A DNA stretch of 64,000 bases from Parerythrobacter jejuensis (GCF_039536765.1 NZ_BAAAZF010000001.1:2625501-2689500), one strand, 5' to 3'. Positions 24,385 through 34,124 are shown, counted from the stretch's first letter. Translations and numbers: made by a program. Notes: generated from the sequence alone by a model not told the origin.

Positions 24385-25770
24385 TTATCCGGCGCTGAAG
24401 CGTTCCCGCAACATGTGCCAGGCGGCACGCAGGCCATAGGCTTCACCGCCTTTGGGCCGGCCAGGCTTGGCGAACGGGCGCCAGGCGAAGGTGTCGAAAT
24501 GGGCCCAATCGAGCTCTTCGCCGACAAATCTGTCGAGGAACAATCCCGCTACGCTGGCACCGGCATAGGCATTGCCGTGGGCATTGTTCAGATCCGCTAT
24601 GTCGGATTTGAGCCATTCGGCATAGGCCGACGGGAGCGGCAAGCGCCACGGTTCGTCATCACAGGTCTTGCCCGCGGCAATCAAGGCTTCTGCCGTCTCG
24701 TCCCGGCGCGCCATCAGGGCCGGATAGTCTGGACCCAAGGCCACGCGTGCTGCCCCGGTGAGGGTCGCAAAATCGATAATCAAATCCGGGTCTTCCTCGC
24801 TCGCGCGGGTCAAGGCATCCCCCAGGATCAGGCGCCCCTCGGCATCGGTATTGCCGATCTCCACTGTCAGGCCCTTGCGGGTTTTGAGGACATCGCCCGG
24901 CCGGAAGGCGTTGCCCGAAATCGCATTCTCGACTGCAGGCACGAGCAGGTGCAGGCGCACGGGCAGATCGCCGCCCATAATCAGCCCGGCCAGCGCAATC
25001 GCATGGGCTGCGCCGCCCATGTCTTTTTTCATCAGCTTCATACCGACAGCTGATTTCACATCGAGTCCGCCGGAATCGAAGGCGACGCCTTTGCCCACGA
25101 TGGCCAGCACGGGGTCGCTTTCCTTGCCCCAGGTCAGGTGCATGATGCGCGGCGCATGATGGCGCGCCGCGGCCCTGCCAACAGCGTGCACCATGGGATA
25201 GCGTTGCTCGAGCGTATCGCCCTTGGTCACCTTCAACTTCGCGTCATACTTCTTGGCAAGCGCGTGGCATTCCGCCTCCATCGCAGCAGGCCCCATATCC
25301 TCCGCGGGCGTGTCCACCATTCTGCGCACCTGGCATACAGCCTGTGCCTCCGCGATGGCCGGATCGATGGCTTTGACATCCTTGGTTAGCAGGATGCGCG
25401 GACCGGTTGGCTTTTCGTCCTTTTTGTACAGGCCCAACGAGTATTGTGCCGTTTGCCATCCGTGCAGTGCGGGACCGGGTTCGCCATCGGCGCGCCTATA
25501 GGTACCGGCCGGGAGCGCTTCCGCCAGTTTCGCGAGGCACCAGCTGGACAGTTCTTCAGGATTAGCGACTCCACCGACAGCGAACCAATTATCCCCATCA
25601 GGCACGATGCCAACCTGATAGCCGCTGCCGTCAAATTTCTGGGCGGCGAGGGCAGAGCGTTGCCCTGCGGAGAGCGATTTGCTCCAGTCTTCAAAGCCGT
25701 CTTTGGCGACAAGATGGATCGAAATTGCGTCTTGCCCACGATCGGGCTGGATCAGTTCAGGTGAAGTCAT
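24385..25770 (-). CDS. M17 family leucyl aminopeptidase
   Basis: 461 residues. Two-metal cytosolic aminopeptidase. The M17 signatures are present: VGKGVAFDSGGLDVKSAVGM with the first metal ligands and catalytic Lys, MKKDMGGAAHAIAL, and the box NTDAEGRLILGDAL carrying the Asp/Glu ligands and active-site Arg. The N-terminal macro-like domain is shorter than in classical PepA, matching the alphaproteobacterial PepB-like branch. The start at 25770 begins the conserved N-terminus; no strong Shine-Dalgarno is visible. The SH3 gene follows after 81 bases. Confidence 0.93.
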   Translation of the reverse strand: MTSPELIQPDRGQDAISIHLVAKDGFEDWSKSLSAGQRSALAAQKFDGSGYQVGIVPDGDNWFAVGGVANPEELSSWCLAKLAEALPAGTYRRADGEPGPALHGWQTAQYSLGLYKKDEKPTGPRILLTKDVKAIDPAIAEAQAVCQVRRMVDTPAEDMGPAAMEAECHALAKKYDAKLKVTKGDTLEQRYPMVHAVGRAAARHHAPRIMHLTWGKESDPVLAIVGKGVAFDSGGLDVKSAVGMKLMKKDMGGAAHAIALAGLIMGGDLPVRLHLLVPAVENAISGNAFRPGDVLKTRKGLTVEIGNTDAEGRLILGDALTRASEEDPDLIIDFATLTGAARVALGPDYPALMARRDETAEALIAAGKTCDDEPWRLPLPSAYAEWLKSDIADLNNAHGNAYAGASVAGLFLDRFVGEELDWAHFDTFAWRPFAKPGRPKGGEAYGLRAAWHMLRERFSAG

Positions 25771-25836
25771 GTATTGTCCATGCAATAAGCTGTGTCGCGA
25801 TGCCATGGGGAATCGCACTTGTTGGAGAAAATCCGG

Positions 25837-26646
25837 ATGCGCTCTGTAGTGTTCATTGCTTTGCCTGCCCTTGCACTTGTTGCCTGTTCCTCGCCTGAGG
25901 ATGTGGCGGAAGCGACCGGGGTTGAGGACAAAGCTACGCTGGCCGCTGGAACTCCGCCGCAACCACCGGCTCCTGCTGGTGACACAGTCTCCGTGAAGGA
26001 CGAGAACGATCTCTACAGTTTCGACTTTTCCTATCCGGGCGCTGTGGCGGAGATACCTGCGCTCAAGTCGCAGTTCGAGAAGAAGCGGGACGCATCCAAG
26101 GCGGCTCTGGTCAAGGAAGCCCGCGAGGCGCAGACTGACGCGAAGGAAATGGGCTTCCCCTACAATGCCTACGCCGAGGGCACGCAATGGAAAGTCGTGA
26201 CGGATACGCCGCGTTTCCTGAGCCTGTCTGCCGATATCTACAGCTATACTGGCGGTGCGCATCCCAACAGCACTTCGGATTCGCTGGTTTGGGACAAGAA
26301 TGCCGCCCGTAGCCTGAAGTCGATCGACCTCTTCACCTCCGGAGAAGCGCTCCGGAGGTCGCTTTCGGCTGATTATTGCGAGCAGCTGGACCAGCTTCGT
26401 GCAAAACGACGTGGCGCACCGGTGGACGGTGGCGACGGCTTGTTTAGTGAATGTCCCAATCTGGATGAGCTCGTTATCCTGCTGGGATCATCGACCGGAG
26501 AGCAGTTCAACCGTATCGGGCTGATTGCGCCGCCCTACGTGGCCGGATCCTACGCGGAAGGGGCCTATGAGGTCACTTTGCCCGTGACAGCTGCGGTACT
26601 GGAGACAGTGAAGCCAGCCTATCGCGATGCGTTTTCGGTGAAATAG
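25837..26646 (+). CDS. DUF3298/RsiV-like lipoprotein
   Basis: 269 residues. A lipoprotein signal peptide with lipobox LVAC (MRSVVFIALPALALVACSS; Cys17) is followed by a Pro/Ala spacer and a domain of the DUF4163/DUF3298 type, recognisable from FLSLSADIYSYTGGAHPNS and the later GLIAPPYVAGSYAEGAYEVT. The RsiV/PdaC-like fold of this group binds cell-wall or lysozyme-like ligands in some members; its role here is unknown. The ATG at 25837 is chosen for GGAG 10 bases upstream and for the intact lipoprotein signal. Divergent from the M17 gene. Confidence 0.82.
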   Translation: MRSVVFIALPALALVACSSPEDVAEATGVEDKATLAAGTPPQPPAPAGDTVSVKDENDLYSFDFSYPGAVAEIPALKSQFEKKRDASKAALVKEAREAQTDAKEMGFPYNAYAEGTQWKVVTDTPRFLSLSADIYSYTGGAHPNSTSDSLVWDKNAARSLKSIDLFTSGEALRRSLSADYCEQLDQLRAKRRGAPVDGGDGLFSECPNLDELVILLGSSTGEQFNRIGLIAPPYVAGSYAEGAYEVTLPVTAAVLETVKPAYRDAFSVK

Positions 26647-26690
26647 CCCGCCCCTCGCAAAGTTACGCATCTCTCGCTACATAGGCGCAC

Positions 26691-27521
26691 ATGACCGAAT
26701 ACCAGACTATCACCAGCGAAGATGACGTTCAGCGTGACGGCACAATCAAACTCCACGGGCCCGACGGGTTCGAAGGGATGCGCAAGGCCGGGCGCCTTGC
26801 TGCCGAGATCCTTGATGCTACTGCCGAACTCGTCCAGCCGGGCCGGACTACGGCCAGCGTTGATGATGCCATCCGCGCGATGATGCTGGATGCCGGTGCG
26901 GTTCCGGCAACGCTGGGCTATCGCGGCTATACCCACAGCAGCTGCATCTCGATCAACCATGTGATCTGCCACGGCATCCCGAGCGACAAGACCTTCAAGG
27001 AAGGCGATATCGTCAATGTCGATGTCACCCCTTTGCTGGATGGTTGGCATGGTGACACCAGCCGGATGTTCTTTGCCGGAGAGCCATCGCTGAAGGCGAA
27101 AAAGCTGGTCGATGTGACCTATGATTGCCTGATGCTAGGGATTGAAGCTGCCGCGCAGCCCGGTGCCCGGTTGGGCGATATCGGCGCTGCGATCATGGCT
27201 TACGCCCATCAACACCGGTACAGTGTCGTGCGCGAATTTTGTGGCCATGGCCTGGGCCGCTTGTTCCATGACGCACCTGAAGTGGTGCATGCCGCCAAGG
27301 CTGGCACCGGGCCCGAACTGAAACCGGGCATGTTCTTCACCATCGAACCGATGATCAATCTGGGCAAACCTTGGGGCAAAGTGCTGAAAGATGGCTGGAC
27401 TGCGGTGACGCGCGACAAGAGCCTGAGCGCGCAGTTCGAACATTCGATGGCAATCACCGAAGACGGGGTGGAAATCTTCACCACAAGCCCGACCGGCAAA
27501 CATCAGCCGCCCTACGCCTAA
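26691..27521 (+). CDS. map: Methionine aminopeptidase type I
   Basis: 276 residues. Removes the initiator methionine from nascent proteins. The metal ligands and signature are visible: SSCISINHVICHGIPSD, VNVDVTPLLDGWHGDTSRMF (two Asp), REFCGHGLGRLFHDAPEVVH (His) and FTIEPMINLG (Glu). The first 20 residues are non-conserved. Its 3' end overlaps that of ccmB on the other strand by four bases. Confidence 0.97.
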   Translation: MTEYQTITSEDDVQRDGTIKLHGPDGFEGMRKAGRLAAEILDATAELVQPGRTTASVDDAIRAMMLDAGAVPATLGYRGYTHSSCISINHVICHGIPSDKTFKEGDIVNVDVTPLLDGWHGDTSRMFFAGEPSLKAKKLVDVTYDCLMLGIEAAAQPGARLGDIGAAIMAYAHQHRYSVVREFCGHGLGRLFHDAPEVVHAAKAGTGPELKPGMFFTIEPMINLGKPWGKVLKDGWTAVTRDKSLSAQFEHSMAITEDGVEIFTTSPTGKHQPPYA

Positions 27522-28177
27522 CTTTCGCGCGCCGCCCGGATTGCGGCGCCCGCGGCAAAGGGAGCAATCCCGCACAGAGTCAGGCTGATCGCTCCCGCGA
27601 GGGCGATGCCCGTATTGTCGCCTTGGGACAGGCTGCCCGCTCCGAAAATCAGGATCGGCACTGCGAGCGGCAACAGCATCAACCCTGCCAACGCGGCCCC
27701 GGCGCGCAGGCTGGCCATCAGGCTGGCAACCATCAGCCCGATAGCGGCAAGGCCAGGCGTTCCGGCCAGCAGCCCCAGAAGCAGAAGACGCACGGTCTCA
27801 CCGCTCAGGCCCAATAGCGCAGCGGCGGGGAAACAGGCGACGAGCAATAGCGGGGCGAAGGCCAGCCAATGCGCCAGCAGGCGGCTGGCCATGATCGCTT
27901 CTTCGCTGATCCCGCGCAGTGCGAGCTGGTCAAAAATACCACTGCCGAGATCGGCAGCCACCAGCCTGTCGAGCGGCAAGATCGCTGCCAGCAAGGCTGC
28001 CACCCACAACACGCCGCCGCCGGTGCGGGCGAGCAAGGCTGCATCGGGGCCGACCGCGAAAGGGAACAACATTGCCACCGCAAGAAAGAAGATCAGCGGC
28101 AAGATTGCGCCACCGCGCGTTCCCCCGGGCAACAGCAGTGCGAGATCGCGCCGGAGCAAGGTGCCAAACCCCATCAT
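27518..28177 (-). CDS. ccmB: Heme exporter protein CcmB
   Basis: 219 residues with about six transmembrane helices. Membrane subunit of the CcmABCD transporter used in type I cytochrome c maturation, where ATP hydrolysis releases holo-CcmE. The N-terminus LLRRDLALLLPGGTRGGAI and the QLALRGISEEAIMASRLLAHW segment are typical CcmB. It starts four bases inside the end of ccmA, so they are coupled. ccmC, ccmD and ccmE are not in the window. Confidence 0.93.
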   Translation of the reverse strand: MMGFGTLLRRDLALLLPGGTRGGAILPLIFFLAVAMLFPFAVGPDAALLARTGGGVLWVAALLAAILPLDRLVAADLGSGIFDQLALRGISEEAIMASRLLAHWLAFAPLLLVACFPAAALLGLSGETVRLLLLGLLAGTPGLAAIGLMVASLMASLRAGAALAGLMLLPLAVPILIFGAGSLSQGDNTGIALAGAISLTLCGIAPFAAGAAIRAARES

Positions 28178-28752
28178 GTGGCATAATCCTCAATTGCAAG
28201 GGTTGGAGCCTTGAATCCCAGATCCTGATGCGATGCGATCACGCAAATCCCACCGGCCTCGCAATGATGCCGGATGCGCGCGATCACCTTGTCCCGTGCG
28301 GCGGCGTCGAGGCCGTTGAACGGCTCGTCCAGCAGCCAGTTATCGGCTGAGCCGCTAAGCAACCGGGCGAACGCGGCCCGTTTGCGTTGACCGGTCGAGA
28401 GAAAGCGGACCGGCACGTCAAGCAGTGGTTCGATATCCATCATCGCCAACGCATCAGAGGGATCGGTGCAGCCATCGAGCGCGTGCCAGAAGGCAAGCGA
28501 CCTGCCCAAAGGCCATTCCGGATCGAGGGCAAGCCGTTCGTCCATCAGGGCGAGTGATCCGGTAGAGTTCACGGTGCCCTCGAACGGGCGCAGGAGCCCA
28601 GCGAGGATGCGCATCAGGCTCGACTTGCCAATCCCGTTCGCGCCGGTGATGTGGAGCGTGTCACCAGCGTGGAGCGACAGATCAAACTTTCGGAACAACA
28701 GCCGGTCTCCGCGTCGACAGGCGAGATTGCGTGCGGCGAGACTGGCTTGCAT
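28174..28752 (-). CDS. ccmA: Heme exporter ATP-binding protein CcmA
   Basis: 192 residues. ABC ATPase of the CcmAB complex. Walker A is ITGANGIGKSSLMR, the signature is FLSTGQRKRAAFARLL, Walker B is NWLLDEPFNGLD and the switch histidine lies in CVIASHQDLG. The family-specific short length and the adjacent ccmB identify it. The ATG at 28752 gives the normal ABC N-terminus; an upstream in-frame ATG at 28818 would overlap the divergent phhB start and is unlikely. Confidence 0.94.
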   Translation of the reverse strand: MQASLAARNLACRRGDRLLFRKFDLSLHAGDTLHITGANGIGKSSLMRILAGLLRPFEGTVNSTGSLALMDERLALDPEWPLGRSLAFWHALDGCTDPSDALAMMDIEPLLDVPVRFLSTGQRKRAAFARLLSGSADNWLLDEPFNGLDAAARDKVIARIRHHCEAGGICVIASHQDLGFKAPTLAIEDYAT

Positions 28753-28817
28753 GAGGCGGGGCACTAAGCGAAAGGTCGCGCGTTCACAAGCTGTCGCAAT
28801 GTGTAAGGAGCCCGCCA

Positions 28818-29105
28818 ATGTCCGTCGTCCAATTGACCGATGAAGAACGCAGCACCTGGCTGTCCACCCTCGAAGGCTGGGAAATGGCTGAAGGCAAGGA
28901 TGCGATCCAGCGCACTTTTGAATTTGGCGATTTCATCGAGGCCTGGGGTTTCATGAGCCGGGTGGCGATCCTGGCGGAAAAGCAAGATCACCATCCCGAA
29001 TGGTTCAATGTTTTCAACCGGGTCGAAATCACCCTGACGACCCATGACGCGGACGGATTGTCGCTCCGCGATGTGCATCTGGCCAAGGCGATCAACGCAT
29101 TGTGA
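28818..29105 (+). CDS. phhB: Pterin-4a-carbinolamine dehydratase
   Basis: 95 residues. Recycles tetrahydropterin after aromatic amino-acid hydroxylation by dehydrating the 4a-carbinolamine. The family motif is clear: [20 protein letters not shown] with the two active-site histidines, then [22 protein letters not shown] lies upstream of the ATG. No phenylalanine hydroxylase gene is adjacent. It may also function in molybdopterin metabolism, as some bacterial homologues do. Confidence 0.94.
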   Translation: MSVVQLTDEERSTWLSTLEGWEMAEGKDAIQRTFEFGDFIEAWGFMSRVAILAEKQDHHPEWFNVFNRVEITLTTHDADGLSLRDVHLAKAINAL

Positions 29106-29108
29106 CGT

Positions 29109-29921
29109 CTAGTCGCCAAGCAGTTGCAGGCTACCACCGTCGCGCATCTGCTTGCGCACACGGCCCGGCATCCAGCGCGCGGCAAAGGCGATCCGTTTGG
29201 CAGTCTTGCCGACAGTCCAGTGCAGCTTGTCTTCGTGGACCGCACGCCAGGCGGCTTCGGCCACTTCCTCGACCGGCGTAATCTCCAGCCCGGCGGTCTG
29301 CACGCGATTGCGGATATGTTCGTTGGTGCCGGCATTGGGCACCATGTCGAGCAGCGGTGTGTCGATAAAGCTTGGCATCAACGAGCGGACATTGATGCCA
29401 TCACCGGCCCATTCCCCGTCGAGCGATTCCGTGATGCCACGCACCCCGAACTTGGTCGCGCAATAGACCGATCCGCCTGCACTGCCGTAAATCCCGGCGG
29501 CGCTAGCTGTGTTCAGCAGGCATGATCCCGGGCCAGCCTTCTTGAGATGGGGATGGGCTGCCTGGGCCCCGAACAAGACGCCTTTGAGATTGATGTCGAG
29601 GCAGCGGGTGATTTCGTCTTCGTTGTTCTCGATCAACGAGCCGCCAATCGGGATCCCAGCATTGTTGGCCAGCACATCCATCCGGCCGCCACTGGCCAGC
29701 ACGAATGCATCCAGCGCTTCGTCCCATGCGGCGCGATCACGCACGTCGAAGACATGGCTGTAGGTGAAGCCATTGCCGATCAGATCGGTGGTCTCTCGCA
29801 TACCACTCTCGCTGATATCGCCGAGACCGACAAACCAACCCTCGGCTGCGAATTTCAGCGCAATGGCCCGGCCAATGCCGGACCCTCCACCTGTGATGAA
29901 TATGGCTTTGCGTTCGCTCAT
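29109..29921 (-). CDS. Short-chain dehydrogenase/reductase
   Basis: 270 residues. Classical SDR: cofactor loop ITGGGSGIGRAIAL, NNAG in MDVLANNAGIPIGGS, catalytic Ser in LLNTASAAGIYG and Tyr-x3-Lys in SVYCATKFGVRG. The position after the second beta strand holds Asp in LGDISESG, which favours NAD(H) over NADP(H). The C-terminal region has a basic stretch (AKRIAFAARWMPGRVRKQMR) that could associate with a membrane. Substrate unknown. Confidence 0.92.
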   Translation of the reverse strand: MSERKAIFITGGGSGIGRAIALKFAAEGWFVGLGDISESGMRETTDLIGNGFTYSHVFDVRDRAAWDEALDAFVLASGGRMDVLANNAGIPIGGSLIENNEDEITRCLDINLKGVLFGAQAAHPHLKKAGPGSCLLNTASAAGIYGSAGGSVYCATKFGVRGITESLDGEWAGDGINVRSLMPSFIDTPLLDMVPNAGTNEHIRNRVQTAGLEITPVEEVAEAAWRAVHEDKLHWTVGKTAKRIAFAARWMPGRVRKQMRDGGSLQLLGD

Positions 29922-29973
29922 GCTGGGTCTCCCGAAAAAGTGGGTCGAACCATGCAGGACCGGGGCAGGTGGT

Positions 29974-31932
29974 TCAAGCCGTGGCTTCGGCCAAACCGTC
30001 TACGAATTGCGCGCCTGCCGGGATTTCGGCGGTTGATTCCTTCACGGTATCGCCAATCGGTTCGGCCCGGCCACCAAGATTGGTAGCGAGGAAGTTCTCC
30101 GCCACCGCGCTGAACGCGATGTTGTTGGCAGGCTTCGCAAAGCCATGCCCTTCGTCGGGATAAAGCAGGTAAGTGACCGGAATGTCTGCCTGCTTCATTG
30201 CGTCGACGATCTGGTCGCTTTCCGGCTGCTTGACGCGTGGATCATTGGCACCTTGCGCGATCAGCAACGGTTTGACGATGTCGCCTGCCTTGTAGAGCGG
30301 GCTGCGTTCCTTGATCAGCGCCAGTCCCTCTTCCGTATTCGGATTGCCCATCCGGGTGTGGAACTGCGCCACCATCGGCTCCCAGTAAGGCGGGATCGAT
30401 TCGAGCAGCGTTTCGAGGTTCGATGGACCGACAATATCGACCCCGCAGGCGAAGACTTCCGGTGTGAATGTGAGGCCCGCCAGCGTCGCATAGCCGCCGT
30501 AAGAGCCGCCCATGATCGCGATCTTGTCGCGTTGCGCGATGCCTTGGTCGACCGCCCAATCCACCGCGTCGATCAGATCATCATGCATCTTGCGACCCCA
30601 TTCCAGGTTGGCAGCATTGATGAAATCCTTGCCGAAACCGGTCGAGCCACGGAAATTGACGCTCAGCACCGCATAGCCGCGATTGGCGAGCCATTGGTGA
30701 TGCCCGTTATAGCCGTATCCGTCGCGCGCCCACGGCCCGCCATGCACAAACAGCACCATTGGCAGCGGCGCTTCCGGTACGCCGTTACCGTCAGGATCAC
30801 TGGTTGGCGGGAGCGTGAGGTAGGAGGGCAGGGTTAGCCCGTCGCGGCTGGAAATCTCGCGCGTGTGCATCGGTTGTAACGGCGCGCCTTCCAGTTCGGG
30901 CCGCGTGGTATAGAGCTTCGTCAGTGTCCCGGCATCGCGATCATAGACATAGCTAGCGCTCGGTTTGACGACAGGATCATTGCCGACGATCCATTTGCGA
31001 TCATCATCAGTACGGCTGGCAATGCCGAATTCGCCTTCGAACTGGCTCTCCAGAAAGTCGAAGGCTGCCTGAATTCCATCGTCGAGCGCGTGCCATTCGC
31101 GTTTCAGGTAGGTCACGGCATAGGCAAGGACTTCGCCGCTATCCTTGTGCCGCAAGCTTCCGCCGATATCGGCGCGGTCATCCTCGGCGATCAGCGTCGT
31201 GGCACCGGTTTCCCAGTCCATCGCCAGCAACGCGGCGGTGTTCCTGCCGTCACTGTCCATCCAGTACATCGTCTTGCCGTCGCGGGTGAAACCGCCGGGA
31301 CTGGTGGTCAGCGCATCGTCAATATCGGTCGATTTGAAGGGTGTTTCCTCGACCACATTGTCGACCACCTTGAAGTAATCGGTGCCGCCATCCGCATTGG
31401 GCAGGATGGCGAGACGCAGCTGGAGATCATCGTCAGCAAGGAAGCCGGCATAGGCGTTATTCTCCAGGACGAGGGACAATGCGCCTGTGTTCAGATCCAG
31501 CAGATGGACATCGTGGAACCGCGCGTCGCGATTGTTGAGGCCGACCAGGATCCTGTCCTTGTATGTGTCGGAGCCGCCCACCAGCATGACCCGGGTTTCC
31601 TCGAACGGAGTCAGGCAGGTCTCTTTCCCGCTTTCGATATCCACACCATAGAGCAGGAAGTTTTCGTCGCCGCCCTTGTCTTGGATGTACAGGATGCTCC
31701 GGCTGTCGGGGGCCCACATATATTCCCTGATCGGCCGTTCTGTGTCCGCTGTCATCGGCTTGGCCGCATCCGGATCACCGCTTGGGGCCATCCAGACATT
31801 GAGCACATCGTCGCGCGGGGCCAACCAGCTGATCCAGCGCCCGTCGGGGCTGATTTGCGCTCCGGTTTTGGTCGGATTGCCGAACAGGGCGTCACGCGGG
31901 ATCAGGGGGGCGGCGTCAATCGATGCGGTCAT
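29974..31932 (-). CDS. S9 family prolyl-oligopeptidase-type serine peptidase
   Basis: 652 residues, no signal peptide. N-terminal seven-bladed beta-propeller (WD40-like PD40 repeats such as GAQISPDGRWISWLAP and YMWAPDSRSILYIQD) and a C-terminal alpha/beta-hydrolase domain. Catalytic Ser is in IMGGSYGGYATLAGL (about residue 476), Asp in AQGANDPRVKQPES and His in YPDEGHGFAKPAN. This matches the acylaminoacyl-peptidase/S9C group. Start at 31932 gives the first conserved residues; the longer frame reaching 32100 has an unlike, non-homologous N-terminus. Confidence 0.93.
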   Translation of the reverse strand: MTASIDAAPLIPRDALFGNPTKTGAQISPDGRWISWLAPRDDVLNVWMAPSGDPDAAKPMTADTERPIREYMWAPDSRSILYIQDKGGDENFLLYGVDIESGKETCLTPFEETRVMLVGGSDTYKDRILVGLNNRDARFHDVHLLDLNTGALSLVLENNAYAGFLADDDLQLRLAILPNADGGTDYFKVVDNVVEETPFKSTDIDDALTTSPGGFTRDGKTMYWMDSDGRNTAALLAMDWETGATTLIAEDDRADIGGSLRHKDSGEVLAYAVTYLKREWHALDDGIQAAFDFLESQFEGEFGIASRTDDDRKWIVGNDPVVKPSASYVYDRDAGTLTKLYTTRPELEGAPLQPMHTREISSRDGLTLPSYLTLPPTSDPDGNGVPEAPLPMVLFVHGGPWARDGYGYNGHHQWLANRGYAVLSVNFRGSTGFGKDFINAANLEWGRKMHDDLIDAVDWAVDQGIAQRDKIAIMGGSYGGYATLAGLTFTPEVFACGVDIVGPSNLETLLESIPPYWEPMVAQFHTRMGNPNTEEGLALIKERSPLYKAGDIVKPLLIAQGANDPRVKQPESDQIVDAMKQADIPVTYLLYPDEGHGFAKPANNIAFSAVAENFLATNLGGRAEPIGDTVKESTAEIPAGAQFVDGLAEATA

Positions 31933-32033
31933 GGAATATCCGTTTGTTGTGTGAAGCGGAAAAGTGGTGATGCGCGGGCGGAATTGCCATGCCTTGTTCG
32001 ACAAATGGCGGCTCCGGCCCGTTGAAGAAGCGG

Positions 32034-32651
32034 TTAGATTGCTTCCATATTGTAGGAATGCCAGGCGAAGATCGCCATGGCACCGCGATGCGGGCGCCAA
32101 TCCTCGGCAATTTCGCGCACCAGTTTTTCCTTGGGCATTTCGTCATGGCCCATGATGCGTCCCACCGCCTTTTGCACGGCCAGGTCGCCGGCTGGCCAGA
32201 TGTCGGCCCGACCTTCTGCGAACAGCAGGTAGATCTCCGCCGACCAGCGGCCAATCCCCTTGATGCTGGTCAGGTCGGCGATGGCTTCCTCGTCATTTTC
32301 CGGCAGATTGTCGAAGTTGACCGCCCCGTTTTCGACCAGTTCGCACAGGCTGCGGGCATAGCCTTGTTTCTGGCGCGAGAGGCCGCAGGCACGCAGCGTA
32401 TCAAAATCTCGACTGAGCACACATGACGGGGTAAAATCCTCGCCCAGTTCAGCCTCCAGCTTGTTCCACATGGAAGTGGCAGCGGCGACTGACACTTGCT
32501 GGCCGACGATCGTGCGCAGCAATGTCTTGTACCCGGTCGGGCGGATGCGCGGCTCGGGATAACCGGCGATCTTGAGAGCGCTTGCGATGCGTGGTTCGCG
32601 GTTGGCGAGGTCGTCCAATCCGCCCCTGATCTGGTCGCTCGTCAGTCCCAC
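32034..32651 (-). CDS. DNA-3-methyladenine glycosylase II (AlkA/HhH-GPD family)
   Basis: 205 residues. Base-excision repair enzyme that removes alkylated bases. The helix-hairpin-helix is LTSIKGIGRWSAEIYLLFAE and the catalytic Asp is in DIWPAGDLAVQKAVG; LLRTIVGQQVSVAAATSMW is the conserved domain start. The N-terminal domain of E. coli AlkA is missing, as in the short Mag1/AlkA forms. It lies 101 bases upstream of the S9 peptidase gene on the same strand. Confidence 0.92.
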   Translation of the reverse strand: MGLTSDQIRGGLDDLANREPRIASALKIAGYPEPRIRPTGYKTLLRTIVGQQVSVAAATSMWNKLEAELGEDFTPSCVLSRDFDTLRACGLSRQKQGYARSLCELVENGAVNFDNLPENDEEAIADLTSIKGIGRWSAEIYLLFAEGRADIWPAGDLAVQKAVGRIMGHDEMPKEKLVREIAEDWRPHRGAMAIFAWHSYNMEAI

Positions 32652-32750
32652 TATCTAATTGCCTCTCTTGCCTTTGAACCGCGCACCGCCTAGCAGCCCG
32701 TGCCGAAGGCCGATAGGCCGCCTGATGCATTCGCGAATACGGAGCAAGTG

Positions 32751-33068
32751 ATGCCGAAACTGGTAGTGGTCAATCGTTCTGGCGAAGAGAGCGCCATTGA
32801 TGTCGAGAACGGCCTGACCGTGATGGAAGCCATCCGCGACAACGGTTTTGACGAGTTGCTGGCCTTGTGTGGCGGCTGCTGTTCCTGCGCCACCTGCCAT
32901 ATCCATGTCGATCCGGCGTTCTCGGACAAGCTGCCCAAAATGAGCGAAGATGAGGATGATCTGCTGGAATCGTCCGACCACCGCGTGGAATCATCGCGCC
33001 TGTCGTGCCAGCTGCCCTTCACTGATGATCTTGACGGGCTGAAGGTTACTATCGCGCCTGAAGATTGA
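32751..33068 (+). CDS. 2Fe-2S ferredoxin, adrenodoxin type
   Basis: 105 residues. Electron carrier with a [2Fe-2S] cluster. The cysteines follow C-x5-C-x2-C in [15 protein letters not shown] and a fourth in RLSCQLPF, the spacing of vertebrate-type and Isc ferredoxins that serve P450s, hydroxylases or iron-sulfur assembly. An extra cysteine sits inside the first motif. GGAG lies 6 bases before the chosen ATG; an upstream in-frame start at 32700 adds a non-conserved leader. The partner reductase is not in the window. Confidence 0.92.
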   Translation: MPKLVVVNRSGEESAIDVENGLTVMEAIRDNGFDELLALCGGCCSCATCHIHVDPAFSDKLPKMSEDEDDLLESSDHRVESSRLSCQLPFTDDLDGLKVTIAPED

Positions 33069-33110
33069 TCTTTGTTGGCGCTGCGGGTGGGAACGCCTAC
33101 CTGCGCCAGC

Positions 33111-34124
33111 ATGAATATCACTGCGCCTTACAGCGATACGCTTGACCTGATCGGCAACACGCCGATTGTCCGGCTTGCCGGCCCCAGCGAAGCCGCTGGT
33201 TGCGACATCTACGGCAAATGCGAATACGCCAATCCTGGCGCCTCGGTGAAAGACCGGGCGGCGCTTGCGATCATCCGTGATGCAGAGCAGCGCGGCGACC
33301 TCAAACCAGGCGGAACGGTCGTCGAAGGTACTGCGGGCAATACGGGGATCGGCATTGCGCTGGTCGCCAATGCGCTGGGCTACAAGACGATCATCGTCAT
33401 GCCCGACAACCAGTCGAAAGAGAAGATGGACACGCTCCGCGCGCTAGGCGCCGAGCTGGTTCTGGTCCCCCCGACCAAATTCGCCAATCCGGGCCATTTC
33501 GTACACACTTCGCGCCGGTTGGCTGAGGAAACCGAAGGGGCGGTCTGGGCCAACCAGTTTGACAATATCGCCAACCGCAAGGCCCATATCGAGGGGACTG
33601 CGCCCGAATTGTGGGAGCAGCTGGAAGGCCGGATTGACGGGTTTACCTGCGCTGCGGGTACCGGTGGAACCATTGCCGGTGTCGGCATGGGTCTGAAGGA
33701 ACGCGACGAGAATTGCATGATCGCGCTGACCGATCCGCACGGTGCAGCGCTTTTCAACTACTATGCCAATGGCGAGCTGAAGGCCGAGGGTTCCTCGGTC
33801 GCCGAAGGGATCGGGCAAGGCCGGATCACTGCCAATCTCGAAGGGGCTCCGATCGACACCCAGTTCCGCATCTCGGATGAAGAGGGGCTGGAATGGGTTG
33901 CCCGTCTGCTGCGCGAAGAGGGGCTGTGCCTTGGTCTGTCGAGTGGCATCAACGTGGCCGGTGCGATTGCCCTTGGCAAGAAGCTGGTGGCCGAGGGGCG
34001 TACGGACGCTCGCGTGGCTACGATCCTGTGTGACACCGGATTTCGCTATCTCTCCAGCCTCTACAGTGCAGACTGGCTGCGGGAAAAAGGCCTGCCGGTT
34101 TTCGACTGGCTTGAGGGTACCTGA
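33111..34124 (+). CDS. Cysteine synthase (PLP-dependent)
   Basis: 337 residues. O-acetylserine sulfhydrylase family: DLIGNTPIVRL opening, PLP lysine in NPGASVKDRAALAI, the substrate-binding EGTAGNTGIGIALVA, and the cofactor phosphate loop AAGTGGTIAGVGMGL. The length and the long insert FAEETEG/ANQFDNIANRKAHI fit the CysK-like group common in alphaproteobacteria, though a cystathionine-beta-synthase-like role cannot be excluded, so the symbol is left empty. ATG at 33111 begins the conserved region. No clear Shine-Dalgarno. Confidence 0.92.
   Translation: MNITAPYSDTLDLIGNTPIVRLAGPSEAAGCDIYGKCEYANPGASVKDRAALAIIRDAEQRGDLKPGGTVVEGTAGNTGIGIALVANALGYKTIIVMPDNQSKEKMDTLRALGAELVLVPPTKFANPGHFVHTSRRLAEETEGAVWANQFDNIANRKAHIEGTAPELWEQLEGRIDGFTCAAGTGGTIAGVGMGLKERDENCMIALTDPHGAALFNYYANGELKAEGSSVAEGIGQGRITANLEGAPIDTQFRISDEEGLEWVARLLREEGLCLGLSSGINVAGAIALGKKLVAEGRTDARVATILCDTGFRYLSSLYSADWLREKGLPVFDWLEGT

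Noticed and set aside
24300-24527. 75-codon minus-strand open frame between the SH3 and M17 genes
   Set aside because: Overlaps the C-terminal coding part of the M17 peptidase in another frame; no ribosome-binding site or domain.
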